From positions 1-36,248 of the forward strand of contig JACPOU010000010.1 of assembly GCA_016191345.1 (NCBI GenBank): a stretch of 36,248 nt of DNA, read 5' to 3'. The stretch is from Chloroflexota bacterium. Its GTDB lineage: Bacteria > Chloroflexota > Limnocylindria > Limnocylindrales > CSP1-4. The notes beneath the pieces were generated by a model that saw nothing but the letters and a program-made list of their open reading frames with translations, was not told where the DNA came from and ran no database searches. Position numbers and translations under genes: made by a program. Within the stretch, counting starts at the first letter, position 1, and each line of letters begins with the position of its first letter. Below are positions 29,543 to 36,248 of the stretch, in pieces.

Positions 29543-30904
29543 TCAGAGGTCGGCCGGGCGGGTTCCCAACGCGACCGTGATCGTGAGCTTGGAGGTCCCG
29601 CGAAGGATCTCCAGGTCGACCGACTGGCCCGGAGCGAAGCTCGAGAGCACGAGATCGAGCGGATGCTCCGTGTCGATCTTCTGGCCGCCGATCGAGACGA
29701 TGATGTCGCCTTCCTTCACGCCCGCCTTGGCGGCGGGACCGCCGGCGACGACCGCTTCGAGCGTGCCGCCGGTGCCGGACTGGGCCTTGGCGACGAGCGC
29801 ACCCTCGCTCACCGAGAGGTTCTGGTCGGCCTGGACCTGGCGGTCGATCGCCACGTAGCGGATTCCGATATAGGGGCGCGACAGCTGCTGGCCGGCGAGA
29901 GCCTGCTGCATGATCGGCCGGGCGATGTCGATCGGGATGGCGAAGCCGATGCCGTTCGAACCCTGGGCGACGGCGGTGTTGACGCCGATCACGTCACCGA
30001 CCGCGTTCAAGAGCGGCCCGCCGCTGTTGCCGGGGTTGATCGCGGCATCGGTCTGGATGAGGTTCGTGATCCGCTCGCCGCTCTGGACCGTCACCGTCCG
30101 GCCCTTGCCGGACACGATGCCGCTCGTGACGGAGTTCGAGTAGGTCCCGAGCGGGCTGCCGATCGCGATCGCGAGCTGGCCGACCTCGAGATCGGATGAT
30201 GATCCGATCGTGGCAGCGGTGAGGTCGGTCGCCTCGACCTTCACGATGGCGAGGTCCGTGAGCGTGTCGACGCCGTAGACCTTGCCCTGGAAGGTTCGGC
30301 CGTCCTTGAGCTCCACGGTCAGGGAGTCGGCGAGCTGGCCGGTACCGGCCGTCACGACGTGGCGATTCGTGAGCACCCAGCCTCGGACGTCGAAGATGAT
30401 TCCGGAGCCGACGCCCTGCTCGGGAATCGTGCCGCCGAACGGGTCCGTGGTCGTGCCGCTGACGAGGATGCGAACGACTGCGGGACCGGTCTTGGCAGCG
30501 GCATCGATCACGGCGGACGATTCGTCGATCGTGACCGGCTGGCGCGAGGCCGCGGTCACTGCCGGGTTGTTGCTGCCGCCGGTGGCCACCGGGTCCAGCG
30601 CCCCGCTGCCCTTGAGGGCCAGGACGGTGCCACCGGAAGCGAGGATCGCTGAGAGTAGCGACGCGGCGACGATGCTGCCGGGGCCCGTCCGGCGCGGAGC
30701 GGCGGGGGGCGTCACGGGAAGGGTGGCGACAGGCTCCGGGGCCGGCGTCGCGCCGGGGGCCCGGAGCGGCTCGACGGCGGGGTCCGTCCGGGCTGGGGCG
30801 ACCCAGTCGCCGCGGGGCTCCGCGGGCGGGGTATAGGCGGCGGTCGGTGCATCGTCCGTCGACGGTGCGCCGTCGGGCGATCGAGAGTCCTGGGGATCGG
30901 TCAT
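29543..30904 (-). CDS. htrA: HtrA-type serine protease with PDZ domain
   Basis: 453 residues. The N-terminal 75 residues are Pro/Ala-rich and cytoplasmic, one span lies at about 76-97, then trypsin-like protease and one PDZ domain (about 345-450). Catalytic triad: His182 in N-R-H-V-V, Asp217 in T-D-L-A-I, Ser294 in G-N-S-G-G-P. PDZ motifs G-D-I-I-V-S-I-G-G-Q-K-I and L-E-I-L-R-G. An extracytoplasmic quality-control protease, anchored like HtrA proteins of Gram-positives. It lies 74 nt downstream of the sensor kinase on the same strand, so it is probably in or controlled by that two-component operon, a common arrangement for envelope stress. Confidence 0.94.
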   Translation of the reverse strand: MTDPQDSRSPDGAPSTDDAPTAAYTPPAEPRGDWVAPARTDPAVEPLRAPGATPAPEPVATLPVTPPAAPRRTGPGSIVAASLLSAILASGGTVLALKGSGALDPVATGGSNNPAVTAASRQPVTIDESSAVIDAAAKTGPAVVRILVSGTTTDPFGGTIPEQGVGSGIIFDVRGWVLTNRHVVTAGTGQLADSLTVELKDGRTFQGKVYGVDTLTDLAIVKVEATDLTAATIGSSSDLEVGQLAIAIGSPLGTYSNSVTSGIVSGKGRTVTVQSGERITNLIQTDAAINPGNSGGPLLNAVGDVIGVNTAVAQGSNGIGFAIPIDIARPIMQQALAGQQLSRPYIGIRYVAIDRQVQADQNLSVSEGALVAKAQSGTGGTLEAVVAGGPAAKAGVKEGDIIVSIGGQKIDTEHPLDLVLSSFAPGQSVDLEILRGTSKLTITVALGTRPADL

Positions 30905-30978
30905 GTCGTCGGGCGCTCAGGCTGCGAGGGAGGGACGCGCCGGACGGATTGCGGTCGTCCGGCGCGGGAGGACGGGAG

Positions 30979-32742
30979 TCATGCTGGCTCCTCCACGTTC
31001 AGGCGCGACCCTTCGGACGATGAAGAATCCGCCACGAAGGGGGGGCCGCCGCCGACGCCCGCGGGGGTGGAAGCGGCGGGGGTGGAAGCTGCGGGGGCGG
31101 AAGCCGCCGGGGTGGGGGTTGCGTTGGCCGTCGCTGCGCTGGCCGTGGCCGTGCTCGCCGTGGCTGCGCGAGGGTCCCGGGGGAGCGTCACCGCGAAGGT
31201 CGTCCCGGCGTTGAGCCGGCTCTCCACCGTCACCGTCCCGCCGTGCATGTCGACGATGCTGCGAACGATCGCGAGGCCGAGCCCGGAACCGCTGCCGCGG
31301 GCCTCGTTGGCGCGGGTCCCGCGGTAGAAGCGCTCGAAGATCCGCGGCAGCTCATCGGCATCGATCCCGACCCCGGTGTCGGTGACGACGACGCGGGCAC
31401 CGTCCTGGACGGCCTCCACGATCACGGAGATCTGCCCATCGCGCGGGGTGAACTTCACGGCGTTGCCGACCAGGTTCGCGACGACCTGCCCGAACCGGAC
31501 CGGGTCGTGGCGGATCCGGAGCGGGTGCTCCGGCATGCGGAGGACGAGGGAGAGTCCGCGCCGCTTCGCCGCCGGTTCCGCCTGCTCGATGGCCTGCTCC
31601 ACCGTCGAGCGGAGGTCGTCAGGCCGGAGGTCGAGGAGCACGAGGCCAGAATCGAGCTTCGAGAGGTCCAGCAGGTTCTGGGCCAGCCAATCGAGCCGCT
31701 CCAGCTGCACGCCGCTCGCCTCCAGGAACTCCGTCCGGGCTGCTGGATCCTCGCCGGCCCGCTCGCGGAGGAGCTCGTTGAACGTCCGGAGCGCCGCGAT
31801 CGGGGTCCGGAGTTCGTGCGACACGTCGGCCAGGAAGTCGCGGCTGCGGTCGCGGTCGCGGCGGATGATCTCGACGCTGTTCTGGACGCGGTCCGCCATC
31901 GCGTTGAACTGGAACGCAAGCTCGGCGAGCTCCGAGGAGCCGGCATCGAGCGCGTCCTGGGGCACGCGCCGGGCGAGGTCGCCCTCGGCCAGGTCGCGGC
32001 TCGCCTCGGTGAGGCGGCGGAGGGGCGTCGTGAAGCGGCGCGCCAGGGCCGCGGCCGCGACCACCGACACGGCCAGGGCGACGATCCCGATGACCGCGAG
32101 GAGGCCCGTCGTCGTGGCGATGGCCGCAGCCCGGTAGGTATACGGGTTCGAGAGGGTGACTTCCACCACGTAGCCCGGGAAGCCGGGAACCGTGTAGTAG
32201 ATCGGCGTGCTCGTGATCGGCTCGCGCGTCTGCCCGGGCCGCTCCTCGGTCTCGAGGAGGGCCACGAACTCGCCGTTCGAGGCCGGGGTGAACGTCCGAC
32301 CGAGGACCGTTCCGAGACGGATCCGGACGTCCGCCTTGCCGAGGTAGTCGGCCAGGATCCGCTGCTGGCTGGTCCGGCGCAGCTCGACCGCCGCCCCCGG
32401 ATCCACGACGCCCACGGGATCGACGACGGGTCGCAGCCCGCCGCCACTCGCCGATTCGGCGACGAGGGCCACGTACTGGGCGACGCCGAATGAGCGCGCC
32501 GTCAGGTCCTCGCGCTGCTGCTGGTCGAAGTAGTCGCCGAGGCGGTTCAGGACGAGGACCGTGACGAGCGACAGGGTCAGGGCGAGGATCGCGACGAAGG
32601 CGAGGGTCAGGCGGCCCTGGAACGTCTGGGGCATGACCCGTCGCGCAGCACGGCGCCGGAGGCCCGGGTCGGGGTGCGGCTCGGGCTGATCCGCCGCCGG
32701 CGGGTCCGGGAGGGGCTCGAGGTCCGGCGCGACCGGCTCCAT
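30979..32742 (-). CDS. Sensor histidine kinase
   Basis: 587 residues. Span 1 at about 43-66, extracytoplasmic sensor region 67-205, span 2 at about 208-233, HAMP about 234-290, HisKA with phospho-acceptor His309 in D-V-S-H-E-L-R-T-P, HATPase with N box N-L-V-G-N-A-V-K-F, G1 D-T-G-V-G-I (Asp455), F box and G2 G-S-G-L-G-L-A-I. The last 60 residues are an Ala/Thr/Ser/Pro tail (repeats like A-A-S-T-P) with no known role. No sensor-domain family is recognised, so the signal is unknown. It begins 9 nt after the response regulator stop. Confidence 0.95.
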   Translation of the reverse strand: MEPVAPDLEPLPDPPAADQPEPHPDPGLRRRAARRVMPQTFQGRLTLAFVAILALTLSLVTVLVLNRLGDYFDQQQREDLTARSFGVAQYVALVAESASGGGLRPVVDPVGVVDPGAAVELRRTSQQRILADYLGKADVRIRLGTVLGRTFTPASNGEFVALLETEERPGQTREPITSTPIYYTVPGFPGYVVEVTLSNPYTYRAAAIATTTGLLAVIGIVALAVSVVAAAALARRFTTPLRRLTEASRDLAEGDLARRVPQDALDAGSSELAELAFQFNAMADRVQNSVEIIRRDRDRSRDFLADVSHELRTPIAALRTFNELLRERAGEDPAARTEFLEASGVQLERLDWLAQNLLDLSKLDSGLVLLDLRPDDLRSTVEQAIEQAEPAAKRRGLSLVLRMPEHPLRIRHDPVRFGQVVANLVGNAVKFTPRDGQISVIVEAVQDGARVVVTDTGVGIDADELPRIFERFYRGTRANEARGSGSGLGLAIVRSIVDMHGGTVTVESRLNAGTTFAVTLPRDPRAATASTATASAATANATPTPAASAPAASTPAASTPAGVGGGPPFVADSSSSEGSRLNVEEPA

Positions 32743-32751
32743 CGGGCTCGC

Positions 32752-33450
32752 CTAGCGCTCGGCGAAGGCGTAGCCCACGCCCCGGATCGTCTGCACGAAG
32801 ACGGGCCGGGCGGGATCGTCCTCGATCTTGTCGCGGAGGTGGCTGACGTGGACGTTGATGGTCTTCTCGTCCTGGTCCAGGGCCTCGTAGTCGCGAAGGA
32901 GCTCCAGGAGCTCGCCGCGGGTGTAGACGCGGCCAGGCCGGCTGGCGAGGTGGCGGAGAATCTCGAACTCGGTGGGGGTCAGGCCGATCCGCTTCGCCCC
33001 GCGCTGGACCCGCCGTCGCTCGAGGTCGATGACGAGATCGCGATGGCGGATCACGCGGCCGCCCTGCGCATCGGCCAGGTCGCCGTAGGCCCGGCGCAAG
33101 AGCGCCTTCACCCGGCTGAGGAGCTCACGGAGCCCGAACGGCTTGGTCATGTAGTCGTCCGCGCCGAGCTCGAGGCCGATGACCTTGTCCACCTCGTCGT
33201 CGCGGGCGGTGAGCATGAGCACCGGGGCCTTGGAACCCGCGGCGCGGAGGCGGCGGAGCATCTCGAAGCCGTCGATCCCCGGCAGCCGGACATCGAGGAC
33301 GACGAGGTCCGGCGCCTGGCCGACCGCGGCCTCGAGGCCCTCCTCGCCGGACTTCGCGAGGGCGACCGTGTAGCCCTCCTGCTGGAGGGCGTACTGGATC
33401 CCGCGCGCGACGGCGTGCTCGTCTTCGACGATGAGGATCGTGGCGGACAT
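32752..33450 (-). CDS. OmpR/PhoB-family response regulator
   Basis: 232 residues from the ATG at 33450; the longer open frame upstream is a shadow of the bL25 gene. Receiver: acidic pair E-D-E at 9-11, phosphorylation site Asp53 in V-L-D-V-R-L-P-G, Thr81, Lys103 in T-K-P-F. C-terminal winged-helix of OmpR type at about 135-230: L-T-P-T-E-F-E-I-L-R-H-L, Y-T-R-G-E-L-L, D-E-K-T-I-N-V-H-V-S-H-L-R-D-K-I, T-I-R-G-V-G-Y. It forms one unit with the kinase gene. tagcat lies 7 nt before the start codon, suggesting a leaderless message. Confidence 0.95.
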   Translation of the reverse strand: MSATILIVEDEHAVARGIQYALQQEGYTVALAKSGEEGLEAAVGQAPDLVVLDVRLPGIDGFEMLRRLRAAGSKAPVLMLTARDDEVDKVIGLELGADDYMTKPFGLRELLSRVKALLRRAYGDLADAQGGRVIRHRDLVIDLERRRVQRGAKRIGLTPTEFEILRHLASRPGRVYTRGELLELLRDYEALDQDEKTINVHVSHLRDKIEDDPARPVFVQTIRGVGYAFAER

Positions 33451-33457
33451 GGGGCCG

Positions 33458-33463
33458 ATGCTA
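33458..33463 (-). promoter_or_regulatory. -10 element of response regulator gene
   Basis: On the minus strand tagcat (33463 to 33458) ends 7 nt before the ATG; the spacer cggcccc holds no ribosome binding site. A plus-strand taccgt (33513-33518) may serve the divergent bL25 gene. Confidence 0.45.
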
Positions 33464-33549
33464 CACCGGCCCTCGATCGAGGCTCCGGACGGGGTCGCGG
33501 CGTGCCTCGTGGTACCGTTGCGGGCCAGAAATCGGAGGCCCACTTCCCC

Positions 33550-34245
33550 ATGTCGACTGCGCGCCCTTCCCTCGCGGCCACGCACCGCGACGTCACCGGC
33601 AAGAACGTTGCCCGCCTGCGCCGCGAGGGCAAGTTGCCCGCGGTCGTGTATGGCCACGGCGTGGCGTCCACGAACGTGACGGTGGACGGTCACGAGTTCG
33701 ACCAGCTCCGCCGCAAGACCGGCCCGAACTCGCTCGTCGACCTCTCGATCGACGGCAGGAAGCCGAGCCCCGTGCTGGTCCAGGCGATCCAGCTCCATCG
33801 GGTCACGCAGCGAGCGCTGCACGCGGACCTCTTCCTGGTCCGCATGACCGAGGAGCTCACCGTGGACGTGCCCCTCGTCGCGACCGGCGAGTCCGAGGCG
33901 GTCAACACGCAGGGCGGCACGCTCCTCCACCCCATCGAGCACGTTCGGGTCAAGGCCCTGCCGGACCACCTTCCGCAGTCGATCAGCTACGACATCTCGC
34001 CGCTGGCGACGTTCGATGACGTGATTCGCCTGAAGGACCTCGACATCCCCACCGACGTGACCCTCCTCACGGACCCGGAGGAGGTCGTCGCCAAGGTCCT
34101 CCCGCCGCGCGTCGAGGAGGTCGTCGAGGCCCCGGCCGCGGAGGGCGAGGGTCCCGAGGGCGAGGCCGCCGAGGGTGCGGCCGAGGGCTCCGGCGACTCG
34201 AGTTCCGGTTCGGCTGGCGCCGGTGGGGGCAGCTCCGAGAGCTGA
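33550..34245 (+). CDS. rplY: Ribosomal protein bL25, CTC (long) form
   Basis: 231 residues from the ATG at 33550, with cggagg 11 nt upstream. The L25 domain (about 1-95) has R-R-E-G-K-L-P-A-V-V-Y-G-H-G, then L-V-D-L-S-I-D and Q-A-I-Q-L-H-R-V-T-Q-R-A-L-H-A-D-L-F. The TL5/CTC beta domain (about 96-185) has V-P-L-V-A-T-G-E-S, G-G-T-L-L-H-P-I-E and V-A-K-V-L-P-P-R. The last 45 residues are a Glu/Gly/Ser-rich acidic tail. It binds 5S rRNA in the large ribosomal subunit. The usual neighbour pth is not here. Confidence 0.95.
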   Translation: MSTARPSLAATHRDVTGKNVARLRREGKLPAVVYGHGVASTNVTVDGHEFDQLRRKTGPNSLVDLSIDGRKPSPVLVQAIQLHRVTQRALHADLFLVRMTEELTVDVPLVATGESEAVNTQGGTLLHPIEHVRVKALPDHLPQSISYDISPLATFDDVIRLKDLDIPTDVTLLTDPEEVVAKVLPPRVEEVVEAPAAEGEGPEGEAAEGAAEGSGDSSSGSAGAGGGSSES

Positions 34246-34257
34246 GCCTCGCCGGGT

Positions 34258-35133
34258 TCAGCCCGGCGTCCGGCCCGTCACGTAGACGACGGGGAGGCGC
34301 AGTCGGAGATCGGCGGGCCGCAGCCCGGCCAGCCGCTGGAGAAGGCGCCGCCGGAGTGCGCGGCGCTCCCGCTCCACGAGCTCGGCGAACAGTGATTCCT
34401 CGGAGAACCCCTCGAGGAAGTCGAGGTATGCCCGCGGCGTCCAGCGATGGACGAGGACGTCCTCGCGTGCCGTGACGGCCACGAAGCCCGCCCGACGCAA
34501 TCCGTCCGCGGCGGCTCTCGGGCTGGCGGCATCCCCGGCGTCGCGGCCGTCGCCCTTGCCGTCCTCGGCCGGGGGATCGAACCCGAATTCGTCGAGGACC
34601 TCGTCGAGGACTCGATCCGGTGGGTCGACGGTGCCATCGCCCTTCAGCCACGTGACGTAGGCGATGGGCGCGCCGGGCTTCAGCATGCGCCGCGCCTCGC
34701 GAAGCGCGGCGGACCGGCTCGGGACGAGCTGGATGACGAATGAGGACATCGCGGCGTCGAAGGTCGCGTCGGGAAAGGGCAGCCGATCGGCGAACGCGAC
34801 CCGGGTCGCGAAGTGCCTGCGCGCCGCCTTGCCGAGTCGCCGATCCGCTTCGGCATCGGCCCAGGCCGCCATCTCGCGAGATGCATCGATGCCGGTGACG
34901 CGCGTCGCGGGTCGTGCCTCGAGCAGTGCCAGGGCGAGCGTGCCCGTGCCGGTACCGATGTCGAGGATGTGGGGCGGGGCGGCGCTCGCGCCCCTGCGCC
35001 CGGTGGCCCGGAGGCGCGGCAGCAGCTCGTCGAGGACTTGGAGCGCGGCCGGCCGGATGACCGGCGCCCAGTGGCGGGCATAGGCCTCCGCGATCCGGTC
35101 GTAGCGAGCGCCCTGGTCCTCGTCCTCGGCCAT
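34258..35133 (-). CDS. Class I SAM-dependent methyltransferase (UbiE/MenG-like)
   Basis: 291 residues from the ATG at 35133, with taccat 8 nt upstream; the longer open frame crosses noncoding repeats. The start Y-D-R-I-A-E-A-Y-A-R-H-W is typical of UbiE-like methyltransferases. Motif I is I-L-D-I-G-T-G-T-G-T-L-A, motif II V-T-G-I-D-A-S, motif IV F-D-A-A-M-S-S-F-V-I-Q, then R-M-L-K-P-G-A-P. The last 70 residues form a helical C-terminal extension (L-D-F-L-E-G-F-S-E-E). All SAM-binding residues are present, so it should be active; substrate unknown. It converges on bL25 with 12 nt between stops. Confidence 0.9.
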   Translation of the reverse strand: MAEDEDQGARYDRIAEAYARHWAPVIRPAALQVLDELLPRLRATGRRGASAAPPHILDIGTGTGTLALALLEARPATRVTGIDASREMAAWADAEADRRLGKAARRHFATRVAFADRLPFPDATFDAAMSSFVIQLVPSRSAALREARRMLKPGAPIAYVTWLKGDGTVDPPDRVLDEVLDEFGFDPPAEDGKGDGRDAGDAASPRAAADGLRRAGFVAVTAREDVLVHRWTPRAYLDFLEGFSEESLFAELVERERRALRRRLLQRLAGLRPADLRLRLPVVYVTGRTPG

Positions 35134-35141
35134 CGCGGGGC

Positions 35142-35147
35142 ATGGTA
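35142..35147 (-). promoter_or_regulatory. -10 element of methyltransferase gene
   Basis: On the minus strand taccat (35147 to 35142) lies 8 nt before the ATG at 35133. The spacer gccccgcg has no ribosome binding site. Confidence 0.5.
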
Positions 35148-35177
35148 GCGAGTGGAGGGTGGCGAGCGGCTGGCCAG

Positions 35178-35253
35178 TGGCTGGCCAGTGGCGCCACCCC
35201 GCGCATGCCGCGTGGCGCGTGGCTGGCCAGGGGCGCCACCCCGCGCGTGCCGC
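35178..35253. repeat. 34-bp direct repeat, two copies
   Basis: Copies at 35178-35211 and 35220-35253 differ at two positions (start tggctggccag, then ggcgccaccccgcgc). The region 35134-35633 has no gene; it holds this repeat, the inverted-repeat element at 35285-35407 and the short direct repeat after it. Confidence 0.75.
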
Positions 35254-35284
35254 CCGCCGCCGGCCGCGACCCCCGCCGCCGGGC

Positions 35285-35407
35285 GTGTCCCTGAGACACA
35301 CGATCCACACCAATGAGCATGGGCCACCGTCGACTTCCAGCAGTTTCGGCGCGAAACCGGGGGTGGGCCACGCTCATTCGTTCGATTCGTGTGCCTGGCA
35401 GCGACAC
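35285..35407. mobile_element. Nested inverted-repeat element (MITE/BIME-like)
   Basis: The outer left end is the hairpin gtgtc-cctga-gacac (35285-35299); the right end carries cgtgtgcctggcagcgacac. Middle arms aatgagcatgggccacc (35312-35328) and ggtgggccacgctcatt (35362-35378) pair with two mismatches. A central hairpin gtttcg-gcg-cgaaac is at 35343-35357. No transposase is present. The shape resembles a non-autonomous palindromic element. Confidence 0.5.
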
Positions 35408-35440
35408 CGCGGCGGGTGCACCGACACCGCGGCGGGTGCG
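35402..35440. repeat. 20-bp direct repeat
   Basis: cgacaccgcggcgggtgc occurs at 35402-35419 and again at 35422-35439, starting within the right edge of the inverted-repeat element. It may be a duplicated element end. Confidence 0.65.
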
Positions 35441-35633
35441 GCGGGCGGGCCGGTCGCGCCGGGCAAGCCGGTCGGCGGCGCAGAGAGGTGCCGCGGGCCG
35501 GCGGATCGGGCGATTCGGCCCCCGAGGGACGGACGGACGGCCGATGACCCCCGCGGCTCCATGTCGGATCGTGAAGGGGCACGAGCCGGACGGATCGACT
35601 GTTTCCCCGACCCGTGGTCGAAAGGAGCCCTCG

Positions 35634-36035
35634 ATGCACAAGATCCTGCTTGCCTATGACGGCGGCGACCCGGCACGCCGCGCCCTTGAGGCCACTGCGG
35701 AGCTCGCCCGCCTGACCGGCGCCACCGTCGCGGTCGTGTCCGTCGTGCCCGTGCATCCCGGCCGGTACCCGATCGATCCGTGGGACGACACGAGCATCCA
35801 TGCCGAGGAGCTCATCGAGGCCCGCAAGCTGCTCGCCGAGCGCGGCATCGAGGCCGAGCTCATCGAGCCGGCTGGCGATCCCGCCGCGACCATCGAGCGA
35901 GTCGTGGACGAAGGCGGCTACGACACGGTCGTCATCGGCTCGCGCGGCCTCAACGCGATGGGCCGGATCCTCCAGGGCAGCGTCTCGGAGCACGTCGCGA
36001 CGCACGCCCACGCGACGGTGGTCGTCGCCCGCTGA
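35634..36035 (+). CDS. Universal stress protein (UspA family), ATP-binding type
   Basis: 133 residues from the ATG at 35634, with aaaggag 6 nt upstream, the best binding site in this part of the window. One Usp domain: I-L-L-A-Y-D-G-G at the start, V-A-V-V-S-V-V-P-V, and the C-terminal nucleotide motif G-S-R-G then nine residues then G-S-V-S-E-H-V, which fits G-2x-G-9x-G-S of ATP-binding members. Short and single-domain, likely a dimer. Members of this family respond to starvation, hypoxia or other stress; specific role unknown. No promoter is obvious upstream. Confidence 0.95.
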   Translation: MHKILLAYDGGDPARRALEATAELARLTGATVAVVSVVPVHPGRYPIDPWDDTSIHAEELIEARKLLAERGIEAELIEPAGDPAATIERVVDEGGYDTVVIGSRGLNAMGRILQGSVSEHVATHAHATVVVAR

Positions 36036-36049
36036 CCCGCGGAACGTCC

Positions 36050-36073
36050 GGCGGAGCGCCAGGCGGCTCCGCC
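36050..36073 (+). terminator. Hairpin after the universal stress gene
   Basis: ggcggagc (36050-36057) pairs with gctccgcc (36066-36073) around an 8-nt loop, 14 nt after the stop. It merges into the repeat array that follows. Confidence 0.5.
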
Positions 36074-36248
36074 GGTTCGCCGGCTCCGGCGGTTCGCCGG
36101 CTCCGCCGGTTCGCCACGTGCGCCGCCGCGCCGCCCGCCGCCGGTTCGCCGGCTCCGCCGGTTCGCCGGCTCCGCCGGTTCGCCACGCGCCGCCGGTTCG
36201 CCACGTGCGCCGCCGCGCCGTGCGCCGCCGCGCCGTGCGCCGCCGCGC
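36066..36248. repeat. GC-rich repeat array running off the window edge
   Basis: About six copies of a 17-bp unit gccggttcgccggctcc or close variants. Two identical 28-bp copies (36105-36132 and 36192-36219) lie 87 bp apart, and a gccgtgcgccgccgc repeat ends the window. Units contain the palindrome ccggttcgccgg-like core. No start codon/binding-site pair or protein-like composition supports coding. Confidence 0.8.

Noticed and set aside
31243-32493. 416-codon plus-strand open frame opposite the histidine kinase
   Set aside because: Shadow of the kinase HAMP, HisKA and HATPase region.
36066-36248. Possible CRISPR array
   Set aside because: Units are short, of unequal spacing and overlapping; no unique spacers of constant length and no cas genes.

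Overview
The window is high-GC DNA, about 70% by eye, densely coded on both strands, with many ATGA or GTGA start/stop overlaps and several genes that look leaderless. Protein content points to a monoderm-type bacterium of the Terrabacteria. A Chloroflexota lineage (Limnocylindria/Ellin6529-like) is my best guess, from secreted DUF11 proteins, an ECF sigma/DUF5667 pair, a PASTA kinase and a Cys-rich C-terminal motif of a type I associate with Chloroflexota. This placement is inference; the window has no rRNA or marker phylogeny.

Left end (1-6.4 kb): three consecutive secreted or surface proteins. The first is a giant DUF11-type repeat protein whose start lies outside the window. All three end in the same unusual cassette: a VL-(A/S/G)-(E/A)-T-D motif, then L-P-P-T-D, a hydrophobic segment and a short charged tail. 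This resembles an LPXTG sorting signal with Asp in place of Gly. The intergenic regions before the second and third genes share a covarying 13-bp hairpin and other short sequences. This is the best candidate for an undescribed system here.

6.4-14.3 kb (minus strand): a probable operon series reading from a small membrane protein and a DUF3105 protein through a fumarylacetoacetase-family enzyme, then threonine dehydrogenase (tdh), 2-amino-3-ketobutyrate CoA ligase (kbl), a PHP phosphoesterase, an ECF sigma factor, its DUF5667 membrane partner and a metallo-beta-lactamase-fold hydrolase. tdh and kbl together turn threonine into glycine and acetyl-CoA.

14.4-24 kb (plus strand): a methyltransferase-like protein, a small membrane protein, tRNA-Glu(UUC), a CxxC protein, a BldC/MerR-like regulator with a clear promoter, a tandem pair of paralogous membrane proteins, an EamA transporter, an alpha/beta hydrolase, galU, and a PASTA-domain Ser/Thr kinase.

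24-36 kb: a zinc-ribbon protein and an Ig-like membrane-anchored protein (minus strand); a Cys-motif protein coupled to the folate genes folC-folP-folB; a convergent response regulator-histidine kinase-HtrA protease set (minus strand); ribosomal protein bL25; a methyltransferase; and a universal stress protein. The last 1 kb holds two repeat-rich noncoding stretches and an imperfect inverted-repeat element.

A recurring pattern is a TACCAT-like -10 element ending 6-9 nt before the start codon, with no ribosome binding site, at seven genes on both strands. This suggests common leaderless transcription.
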